14,831 bases of DNA from assembly GCA_903920975.1 (NCBI GenBank), contig CAIXNZ010000117.1:1-14831 (forward strand). Reading direction: 5' to 3'. Below the pieces are notes generated by a model. That model worked only from the letters and a program-made list of their open reading frames with translations, ran no database searches and had not been told where the DNA came from. Each line of letters starts with the position of its first letter. The stretch's first letter is position 1. The DNA is from Candidatus Falkowiibacteriota bacterium (GTDB taxonomy: Bacteria; Patescibacteriota; Patescibacteriia; CAIXNZ01). A program made the position numbers and the translations under genes. Positions 1 through 4,842 of this stretch are shown here, in pieces.

Positions 1-393
<393 letters not shown>

Positions 394-456
394 AAAAATT
401 ATAGTGAATATAAAATCAATAGATTGCAGTTAGGGAATTAATTTTCTCTAACTTTA

Positions 457-510
457 TCTGGTGATTTTAGCGACTGGGTCACACCCGATCCCATTCCGAA
501 CTCGGAAGTT
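457..510 (+). pseudogene. Truncated 5S rRNA (5' half only)
   Basis: The first 54 nt match the 5' half of a bacterial 5S rRNA, including CCCATTCCGAAC in loop/helix III. It agrees with the downstream 5S at about 43 of 54 positions. Homology stops abruptly at 510, where a double-hairpin repeat begins; the 3' half, including the partner strand of helix I (CTGG...CCAG), is missing, so a normal 5S fold is impossible. Helix III differs from the intact copy in a pairing-preserving way (CCGA/TCGG here, CTGT/ACAG there), so this was a distinct functional 5S before it broke. A few bases after the repeat (GGAAAG...CATT, 537-549) might be a remnant of the 3' end, but this is weak. Confidence 0.85.
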
Positions 511-540
511 TCCGCCAGAGGCGGATCCGCCTTCGGCGGA
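511..540. repeat. Double-hairpin palindromic repeat inside the 5S
   Basis: Two adjacent perfect 15-nt hairpins, each with a 6-bp stem and 3-nt loop: TCCGCC-AGA-GGCGGA (511-525) and TCCGCC-TTC-GGCGGA (526-540). The pair is also an almost perfect inverted repeat of itself. It is far more GC-rich than its surroundings and sits exactly where 5S homology ends. It resembles short REP-like interspersed repeats common in candidate-phyla genomes, but no second copy of this type lies in the window. Confidence 0.85.
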
Positions 541-605
541 AAGCCATTAAAATTAAGAGTCAAAAGATAGATATTATTTCATTCAATTAGAATGGAATGG
601 TAGTA

Positions 606-713
606 TCTGGTGATTCTAGCGGTGGGGCAACACCTGTTCCCATTCCGAACACAGTAGTTAAGCCCACCAGCCCCGATGATACTCCTCCGGGGGGAAAGTA
701 GGACATTGCCAGT
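606..713 (+). rRNA. 5S rRNA
   Basis: This is a full-length 5S rRNA of about 108 nt. The 5' strand CTGGTG pairs with 3' CATTGCCAG to close helix I, and the loop/helix III region reads TGTTCCCATTCCGAACACA, followed by GTTAAG, all standard for bacterial 5S. A partly paired stem in the preceding spacer (about 568-606) could act as a processing signal. A rho-independent terminator follows 5 nt downstream, so this copy closes the rRNA operon and is probably the working one. Confidence 0.95.
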
Positions 714-748
714 TTAACAAAAAGAACTCCACATCGGAGTTCTTTTTG
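701..748 (+). repeat. 48-bp direct repeat, copy 1 (5S 3' end + terminator)
   Basis: These 48 bases are repeated exactly at 873-920, offset 172. The unit holds the last 13 nt of the 5S, the short spacer and the whole terminator hairpin. Confidence 0.95.
719..748 (+). terminator. Rho-independent terminator of the rRNA operon
   Basis: A perfect 12-bp stem (AAAAAGAACTCC / GGAGTTCTTTTT) with a 5-nt loop ACATC and a T-tract in the 3' arm, just after the 5S. An exact second copy lies at 891-920. Confidence 0.92.
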
Positions 749-762
749 TATTTTTCAAAGCT

Positions 763-785
763 TGCCCTGAGCCGAGTCGAAGGGG
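763..785. repeat. Interspersed palindromic repeat A
   Basis: The core CCCTGAGCCGAGTCGAAGGG is an interrupted palindrome of the CCCTGAGC...GAAGGG type, also seen at 856-874 (repeat B). Its right end runs directly into a 17-nt copy of the 3' arm of the 5S terminator (784-800). Confidence 0.75.
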
Positions 786-800
786 AGTTCTTTTTGATTT
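784..800 (+). repeat. Third, partial copy of the terminator 3' arm
   Basis: GGAGTTCTTTTTGATTT is an exact 17-nt match to 908-924. The 5' arm and loop of the terminator are replaced by palindromic repeat A, so this copy cannot form the hairpin by itself. Confidence 0.8.
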
Positions 801-853
801 CACATTTTTTCAATCGTGATACCTACCTCAACTTTTTGAAAAGGGTGAAGGCA

Positions 854-875
854 TGCCCTGAGCTTGCCGAAGGGA
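854..875. repeat. Interspersed palindromic repeat B
   Basis: The core CCCTGAGCTTGCCGAAGGG (856-874) is a commoner form of the same family as repeat A. It abuts the duplicated 5S end at 873, replacing the upstream 95 or so bases of what would have been a 5S gene. Confidence 0.8.
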
Positions 876-920
876 CATTGCCAGTTTAACAAAAAGAACT
901 CCACATCGGAGTTCTTTTTG
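873..920 (+). repeat. 48-bp direct repeat, copy 2 (5S 3' fragment + terminator)
   Basis: Exact duplicate of 701-748. It begins within the last 13 nt of 5S sequence, immediately after palindromic repeat B, and no 5S body precedes it. It is therefore a truncated third 5S copy or a segmental duplication. Confidence 0.95.
891..920. terminator. Bidirectional terminator between rRNA region and minus-strand cluster
   Basis: The stem AAAAAGAACTCC / GGAGTTCTTTTT (891-902 with 908-919) has T-tracts on both strands. It lies 29 nt beyond the stop of the minus-strand gene at 949, so it can end that cluster as well. Confidence 0.85.
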
Positions 921-948
921 ATTTGCTTTATATAAATTATTTTAAATT

Positions 949-1491
949 TTATATCACGTTATCCCAATCCATTATTAAAATAGAGGCTTTGCACTTATTT
1001 TCCAAGAGAAGCTTTTCAAAAGATTGTACATGCTCGGCTCCACATATGAAAAGAATACCTTGATTTAAATAGTTTTTAATTTTTTCAACCCAAAATTTTT
1101 CTCTAATGGTATGGTATTTTTTCATTTCTTCATTTGTTTTTTCATCTCTAAGTTGGTAACGATGGATATAATTTTTAGGAATATTTTTTTCTATTTCATT
1201 TTTGATTTCTTCTTTTGGGGGAATACCCGCTAACTTTCTTTCATTAGTATTGGGATCGCAGAACAAGTGAATGACATTAAGTTCTTTAGCAACTAATTTA
1301 GCGGTTGAATTATTTCCTTTATATTTTCTTAGAGCTTCTTCGCTAAGTTCTTCTGCAATTAAAGATATTTTTAATTTTAGAACTTGTTGTTTTAAATATA
1401 TAGAAAATTTGTCGCGTTCTTGTTGGGATTTTGCATAAGAGCCATCGTATTGGATCTTATGCTCGACTCCAATTAAATAGATCATATGCAT
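949..1491 (-). CDS. Putative minimal TraB/Tiki-fold protein
   Basis: A 180-residue soluble protein that I do not recognise as a named family member. It has two GX2H motifs, GVEH at residues 8-11 following a hydrophobic strand (IYLI) and GAEH at 151-154 following ILFIC, plus conserved-looking acidic residues (AEELSEE, 46-52) and an arginine (R130 in TIREKFW). Paired GX2H motifs with a Glu and an Arg between them are the hallmark of the TraB/Tiki/EreA superfamily, which includes metal-dependent hydrolases and proteases. At 180 residues it is shorter than most members and has no signal peptide or membrane segment. It is last in a four-gene minus-strand cluster, 9 nt after its upstream neighbour. 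The start could also be the Met at residue 3; no Shine-Dalgarno separates them. The fold assignment is inference from motifs; being a real gene is quite certain. Confidence 0.75.
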   Translation of the reverse strand: MHMIYLIGVEHKIQYDGSYAKSQQERDKFSIYLKQQVLKLKISLIAEELSEEALRKYKGNNSTAKLVAKELNVIHLFCDPNTNERKLAGIPPKEEIKNEIEKNIPKNYIHRYQLRDEKTNEEMKKYHTIREKFWVEKIKNYLNQGILFICGAEHVQSFEKLLLENKCKASILIMDWDNVI

Positions 1492-1500
1492 GGAGCACTT

Positions 1501-1824
1501 TTATTTTCTTGGACGAAATGGTGACATTAACACATTACCAACTATTTCAAGTACTGGCAGTATAGACAATACGAATTTGATGATAAATATTAATACCGCA
1601 TATTTCCAATTCAATAAGAGAATCCCAAGTCCTATTCCCCAATGGAGCCATGAGATTAACCCAACCCATGTTGGCAACATTGGTTCGTTTGGGGGTTGGA
1701 CGTTATTTCGTTTAGCTTGAATAAGTCGTTTGTCGAATGTTGTGATTGATGAAGTAATGAAAAAAATTATTGTTATCACGATAAGTATGGGCGAGTTTAT
1801 TGGAGTATTAAATAATGAAATCAT
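1501..1824 (-). CDS. Small hypothetical membrane protein
   Basis: A 107-residue protein of unknown function with about three hydrophobic stretches: residues 10-30 (SPILIVITIIFFITSS), about 52-72 (WVGLISWLHWGIGLGILLL) and about 75-98. A polar loop rich in Lys, Arg and Pro lies between the first two. There are no recognisable catalytic motifs. It sits 9 nt upstream of the TraB-like gene and 6 nt downstream of the 104-residue gene, so the three are probably translated from one mRNA. AT-rich codon use matches its neighbours. Confidence 0.65.
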   Translation of the reverse strand: MISLFNTPINSPILIVITIIFFITSSITTFDKRLIQAKRNNVQPPNEPMLPTWVGLISWLHWGIGLGILLLNWKYAVLIFIIKFVLSILPVLEIVGNVLMSPFRPRK

Positions 1825-1830
1825 ATAATA

Positions 1831-2145
1831 TTATTTTTCTAATTCAATAATAAAGTTATCTAAACCGTTTTGTACTTCACTTATTGAATTGTAGGTAATT
1901 AATTTATTCACTAGAAGATCTAATGGGTGATCGCTTACCCCCTTTTTAAATAAAAGTTCGACAAATTTATATAAATTAGGGTAATGCCAAATTGTTTTTG
2001 CGGGAATTGATCCCCCCAATATTAATTTAAATATTTTTATTTCATCATTTGCAATCGACACCAATATTCTTTCTCCATTGTCAAATTTAATTTGAGAAAA
2101 TACCCCACTTACCCCCTCATTTTTATAAGTAATAATTTGTCCCAT
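1831..2145 (-). CDS. Hypothetical protein, 104 residues
   Basis: A soluble protein with no membrane segment and no family I recognise. The N-terminal half (about 1-50) alternates short hydrophobic and polar stretches consistent with a beta-sheet (IITYKN, VFSQIKF, RILVSI, IKIFKLIL). The C-terminal half looks helical and ends in an acidic tail. It precedes the small membrane protein by 6 nt in the same direction, suggesting cotranscription. The ATG start has no Shine-Dalgarno; a TATAAT-like hexamer lies about 21 nt upstream on the minus strand (2167-2172). Confidence 0.65.
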   Translation of the reverse strand: MGQIITYKNEGVSGVFSQIKFDNGERILVSIANDEIKIFKLILGGSIPAKTIWHYPNLYKFVELLFKKGVSDHPLDLLVNKLITYNSISEVQNGLDNFIIELEK

Positions 2146-2217
2146 AACACATAATTTATATTAATAATTATATTATTTGATCAGTAAATTGGTCTTCTAG
2201 CTATGTAAAGTAAGTTT

Positions 2218-2745
2218 TTATTCTTCTTTTATAGTTATACCATTATTAATTAGCAGGTCATATACTTTTTCATTTCTTAGAGAAATTAGCCGTAGAAGAA
2301 TCGTCGCGAATTTATAGGTGAGCCGAGCAAAAAAATAAGGAAGTGGTACTAAAATTAGCCATGCCATCATATAAATTCCATGATCTTTAAAAATATATGC
2401 TAAAATAAAAAAGACAAGCAGTATTAAAATAGCTCCTCCAATTTTTTGATTCCCCATAGAAGCTTTGCCAACTAAAATACTAAATAATAAAATTATTATA
2501 GGAATGGCAATAATACTATACCACTTTAGGGCAAATATGCTTAAAATTAAAACTGCAAGTAATGTTAAGAATTGTAGATAAAAAAATAATTTAACTATAA
2601 AACGCTCCAGATATAGTGGTTCATTAATTTTTTCTTTAATAATTGAATGACCTGTATCAGTAAAAAATTTTCTTGCTATTGCTGGCTCGATACCTATAAG
2701 AATTTCATTTTTATTAGCTTTATCTTTAAATTCCTGATAATTCAT
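2218..2745 (-). CDS. Hypothetical multi-pass membrane protein
   Basis: The reading frame is open from a TTG at 2820, but I place the start at the ATG at 2743-2745, giving 175 residues; the extra N-terminal 25 residues are low in protein-like character and contain promoter-like DNA. From this start, a soluble head (MNYQEFKDKANKNEILIGIE, then PAIARKFF) is followed by four or so hydrophobic segments (roughly residues 60-81, 82-95, 105-123 and 126-145) and a charged C-terminal tail. The function is unknown. It is the first gene of the minus-strand cluster, separated from the next by 72 nt, so it may be a separate transcript. A -10-like TATACT lies 7 nt upstream of the ATG, which would give an almost leaderless mRNA. 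Confidence 0.7.
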   Translation of the reverse strand: MNYQEFKDKANKNEILIGIEPAIARKFFTDTGHSIIKEKINEPLYLERFIVKLFFYLQFLTLLAVLILSIFALKWYSIIAIPIIILLFSILVGKASMGNQKIGGAILILLVFFILAYIFKDHGIYMMAWLILVPLPYFFARLTYKFATILLRLISLRNEKVYDLLINNGITIKEE

Positions 2746-2752
2746 ATTTTTT

Positions 2753-2758
2753 AGTATA
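2753..2758 (-). promoter_or_regulatory. -10 element for a possible leaderless transcript
   Basis: TATACT on the minus strand, 7 nt before the ATG at 2745. Transcription would begin at or next to the start codon. No convincing -35 at 16-18 nt. Confidence 0.4.
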
Positions 2759-2813
2759 AAAAAGTTAAATTTTCTTAAGTTAAGCATATCAAAGTAACTG
2801 AATTTTACAAGTT

Positions 2814-2842
2814 TAGACAATTATTTTTTTAAATGCTAAAAT
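2814..2842 (+). promoter_or_regulatory. Promoter for the endonuclease Q gene
   Basis: TAGACA (2814-2819) and TAAAAT (2837-2842) with a 17-nt spacer, five of six and four to five of six matches to sigma-70 consensus. The predicted transcript starts near 2849, placing the hairpin repeat at 2856-2910 in the 5' UTR. Confidence 0.5.
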
Positions 2843-2855
2843 TTTGGTATTGGTT

Positions 2856-2910
2856 AGCTATGAGCTGCGAGCCTTGAGCTAGGGGCTCTAAGCCCAAAGC
2901 CCATAGCCCT
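2856..2910. repeat. Long imperfect hairpin repeat before endonuclease Q
   Basis: GC-rich island in AT-rich DNA built from repeated AGCTATGAGCTGCGAGCC-like and GCCCAAAGCCCATAGCCC-like units. The two halves pair: 2857-2862 with 2902-2907, 2864-2866 with 2898-2900, and 2876-2880 with 2884-2888, with mismatches between. It resembles the GAGCTATGAGC-type interspersed repeats of candidate-phyla genomes. It lies 12 nt before the start codon with no Shine-Dalgarno between. Confidence 0.7.
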
Positions 2911-2922
2911 AAGTAAAAAATT

Positions 2923-4176
2923 ATGAGACAGATAGCTGACTTACATATTCATTCCAAATATTCGCGAGCTTGCTCGCAGGATTTGACGTTGGAAAATATT
3001 GACAAGTGGTGCCAGATAAAGGGCATTGATATTGTGGCAACTGGCGATTTTACGCATCCCGCTTGGTTTAAAGAGATAAAAAGTAAATTGGAGCCGCTGG
3101 GAAACGGATTGTTCATGCTTCGAGAACCTCAGCATGACAATCACACCAAATTTATTTTGGGTACGGAAATTTCTTGCATCTATAAGCAAGGCGATAAATG
3201 CCGCAGAATACATATTAATATTTTTTTTCCAGAAATTTCTGATGTTCAAAAATTTAATGAACATTTGGAAAGGGGCGGATATAATTTAAAATCAGATGGT
3301 AGGCCAATTCTGGGTATGTCAGCGATTGAGCTGACAAAAATCAGTTTGAATATAAATAAGAAGGCGTTAATTATCCCAGCGCATGCCTGGACACCTTGGT
3401 TTTCCATTTTCGGTTCAAAGTCTGGCTTTGATACTATTGAGGAATGCTTTGGCGAATATGCCAAAAATATTTTTGCCATTGAAACAGGACTTTCTTCTGA
3501 CCCACCAATGAATTGGCGCTTATCAGCTTTGGATAAAATTACCTTGGTCTCCAATTCTGACGCGCATTCTTTGCCAAATCTCGGCCGCGAAGCAAATGTT
3601 TTTGATTTTGAGGAAAGTTCTTACGATGAAATTTATAATACTTTGAAAAATCAGGGTAAAAAGAAATTTTTATACACGATTGAATTTTATCCCGAGGAAG
3701 GTAAATATCATGTCGACGGCCATGCGGCGTGTAAAATATCTTTGAATCCGAAAGAAACAAAAAAGAATAATGGCTTATGTCCTGTTTGCAAAAAGCCTTT
3801 GACTATCGGCGTATTGTATCGCGTTGATGATTTAGCTGATCGGGAAGTGGGTGAGCTAGATGATCATATTCCGTTTAAAAGTATGGTGCCGCTTCAGGAA
3901 ATCATTGCCGAGGCCTTTGATGTCGGCAAGAGTTCTAAAAAGGTACAGAAGGAATATTTTGCCATGATTGAAAAAGGTAAAAATGAATTCGCGATTTTAT
4001 TAGATTTAAGTATCGAGGAATTAAAAAAAATTAGTCAGACCGAAGTTATTGAGGGGATTGAAAGAGTAAGAGAAGGAAAATTATTTATTGAGCCTGGTTA
4101 TGACGGAATTTATGGCAAAGTAAAAATTTTTACGGATAAAGAAAGAAAAAAATTTCAACAAGCGAACTTAATATAA
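2923..4176 (+). CDS. Endonuclease Q-like PHP-domain DNA repair nuclease
   Basis: A 417-residue protein with the architecture of endonuclease Q, which nicks DNA 5' to deaminated bases (uracil, hypoxanthine, xanthine) and abasic sites; older annotations often call it a UvrD helicase, but no helicase motif is present. A PHP metal-dependent hydrolase domain (about 1-250) shows D6-H8-H10 (ADLHIHSKYS), TGD at 40-42, E82 (GTEIS), H97, H154 (IPAHAW) and the D213/H215 pair (SNSDAHS). It is followed by a putative zinc-binding module with C270, C286 and C289 (CPVC) and nearby His263/267, then a basic helical C-terminal domain. Length matches the family. The ATG at 2923 begins three residues before the first conserved strand; there is no Shine-Dalgarno. 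The gene is monocistronic, between its own promoter and a terminator. The enzyme is best known from Thermococcales, with scattered bacterial homologues. Confidence 0.88.
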   Translation: MRQIADLHIHSKYSRACSQDLTLENIDKWCQIKGIDIVATGDFTHPAWFKEIKSKLEPLGNGLFMLREPQHDNHTKFILGTEISCIYKQGDKCRRIHINIFFPEISDVQKFNEHLERGGYNLKSDGRPILGMSAIELTKISLNINKKALIIPAHAWTPWFSIFGSKSGFDTIEECFGEYAKNIFAIETGLSSDPPMNWRLSALDKITLVSNSDAHSLPNLGREANVFDFEESSYDEIYNTLKNQGKKKFLYTIEFYPEEGKYHVDGHAACKISLNPKETKKNNGLCPVCKKPLTIGVLYRVDDLADREVGELDDHIPFKSMVPLQEIIAEAFDVGKSSKKVQKEYFAMIEKGKNEFAILLDLSIEELKKISQTEVIEGIERVREGKLFIEPGYDGIYGKVKIFTDKERKKFQQANLI

Positions 4177-4185
4177 TTATTATAA

Positions 4186-4226
4186 ACAACAAAACCCTTC
4201 TATGATTAAAAGGGTTTTTATTGTTG
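4186..4226. terminator. Bidirectional terminator after endonuclease Q
   Basis: Stem ACAACAAAACCCTT / AAGGGTTT-TTATTGTTG with loop CTATGATTAA. A-rich and T-rich arms allow use from both sides, ending the plus-strand endonuclease gene and the minus-strand small basic protein gene. Confidence 0.85.
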
Positions 4227-4242
4227 CTTATTACTAAAGCAT

Positions 4243-4329
4243 TTATCTTCTTCTCTTTTTTGCAGCTTTCTTTTTCTTTTTTGCGACTTTCTTTTTTCCT
4301 TTTTTAGCTGCTTTTTTCTTTTTTGCCAT
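4243..4329 (-). CDS. 28-residue Lys/Arg/Ala-rich histone-like peptide
   Basis: A complete small gene on the minus strand, ATG at 4327-4329 and TAA at 4243-4245. The product starts MAKKKKAAKKG and ends AAKKRRR; 19 of 28 residues are Lys or Arg and six are Ala, in the KKAAKK pattern of histone H1 tails, bacterial H1-like proteins and C-terminal tails of some HU proteins. It probably binds nucleic acid or ribosomes. A weak purine-rich AAAGAA lies directly before the ATG, and a perfect TATAAT (plus-strand ATTATA at 4371-4376) lies about 42 nt upstream. It converges with endonuclease Q on a shared terminator. The low complexity means a spurious ORF must be considered, but the start, stop, promoter and terminator all fit. 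Confidence 0.65.
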   Translation of the reverse strand: MAKKKKAAKKGKKKVAKKKKKAAKKRRR

Positions 4330-4370
4330 TTCTTTAAAGTTAATTTTTAGGCAATTATTCTTCTGTCTTA

Positions 4371-4376
4371 ATTATA
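4371..4376 (-). promoter_or_regulatory. -10 box for the small basic protein gene
   Basis: A perfect TATAAT on the minus strand with a predicted start about 35 nt before the ATG at 4329. No good -35 at 16-18 nt; a TTGACC occurs only 9 nt upstream. Confidence 0.4.
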
Positions 4377-4466
4377 GTGTTATTTGGTCAATAATGAAAT
4401 GATTTTTGGTAAAAAACTGTGGATAACTTTTGAAATTTTTATTTTGGAGTTTCCGTAATATAATTA

Positions 4467-4495
4467 TTGACAATAAAAAATTAATTTGTTATACT
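4467..4495 (+). promoter_or_regulatory. Strong promoter of the tRNA-Ala leader
   Basis: Perfect -35 TTGACA (4467-4472), 17-nt spacer, and -10 TATACT (4490-4495). This is the best sigma-70-type match in the window. Transcription should begin at about 4502, giving a leader of about 160 nt before the tRNA. Confidence 0.82.
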
Positions 4496-4501
4496 AATTT
4501 T

Positions 4502-4660
4502 AGTTCGCAGGAACTTTTTTCATTATATTTATTTGCTCCCCAACATTTTTGTTGCGGGGGACGGCCCCGTTAGAAGTAGAGTGTAATCAATCAACAAGCC
4601 GTTGATTCGGCTTGTAGCATGATCATCGTATATACTATGAAAATCACTTAACTTCTAACG
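4502..4660 (+). ncRNA. Structured leader RNA upstream of tRNA-Ala
   Basis: No ORF of note lies here, but the predicted transcript is densely structured. A 5-bp hairpin AGTTC-GCAG-GAACT (4502-4515) is followed by six T's, like a small terminator. A hairpin pairs 4536-4544 with 4551-4560, with one bulged C. Two mutually exclusive hairpins share 4594-4607: AATCAAC/GTTGATT (4589-4607) and ACAAGCCG/CGGCTTGT (4594-4615). A perfect 16-bp stem pairs 4562-4577 with 4651-4666, and its right arm covers tRNA positions 1-6. A further TATACT at 4631-4636 could be a second, nearer -10. Function is unknown; a control or processing leader is inferred. Confidence 0.5.
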
Positions 4661-4733
4661 GGGCCGGTAGCTCACCTGGTAGAGCGCCTCGTTTGCACCG
4701 AGGAGGTAGCGGGTTCAAGTCCTGTCCGGTCCA
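4661..4733 (+). tRNA. tRNA-Ala (UGC)
   Basis: A 73-nt cloverleaf. The acceptor stem GGGCCGG / CCGGTCC contains the G3-U70 wobble pair that identifies tRNA-Ala. The D stem is GCTC/GAGC; the anticodon stem CCTCG/CGAGG encloses loop TTTGCAC with anticodon TGC at 4694-4696 (positions 34-36); the T arm is GCGGG-TTCAAGT-CCTGT, and the discriminator is A. CCA is not encoded. No terminator follows before the sigma factor gene, so the primary transcript may continue into it. Confidence 0.96.
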
Positions 4734-4798
4734 CAAAAAATTACGAATCAATTGCACAAAGATTGTATTTAAAAAAAATTAATCAATGCCTCGTTCCG

Positions 4799-4829
4799 CC
4801 CCGCACCAAGCGGAGCGCATGGTGCGGGG
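4799..4829. repeat. Palindromic repeat between tRNA-Ala and sigma factor
   Basis: A perfect 10-bp inverted repeat CCCCGCACCA / TGGTGCGGGG around an 11-nt loop AGCGGAGCGCA; the loop can also pair with TTCCGC upstream. It is GC-rich in AT-rich DNA, is not followed by a T-tract, and directly abuts a copy of the tRNA 3' end. Confidence 0.8.
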
Positions 4830-4841
4830 TCCGGTCCACAA
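4829..4841 (+). pseudogene. Duplicated tRNA-Ala 3' end fragment
   Basis: GTCCGGTCCACAA is an exact 13-nt match to the end of tRNA-Ala plus 3 nt beyond it (4724-4736), 105 nt downstream of the original. The preceding GCGGG matches the T-stem 5' strand, so the fragment looks like a T arm with its loop deleted, now fused to the palindromic repeat. It could not form a tRNA and ends 1 nt before the sigma factor ATG. Confidence 0.6.
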
Positions 4842-4842
4842 T

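Noticed and set aside
700..925. CRISPR array from the repeated units
   Set aside because: Only two full copies and one partial are present, the unit is a 5S end plus terminator, and spacers are irregular.
1490..1720. 76-residue plus-strand frame
   Set aside because: It is the complement of the small membrane protein gene, which fits a compact minus-strand cluster; this frame has no context.
4562..4666. Group I intron or integrated element explaining the tRNA-Ala leader inverted repeat
   Set aside because: The tRNA is intact and uninterrupted, no conserved intron core or integrase gene is visible, and the element boundaries give no target duplication.
4786..4842. Upstream ATG (4786) as the sigma factor start
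   Set aside because: The added residues encode only the palindromic repeat and the tRNA fragment; sigma region 2 begins normally from the ATG at 4843.
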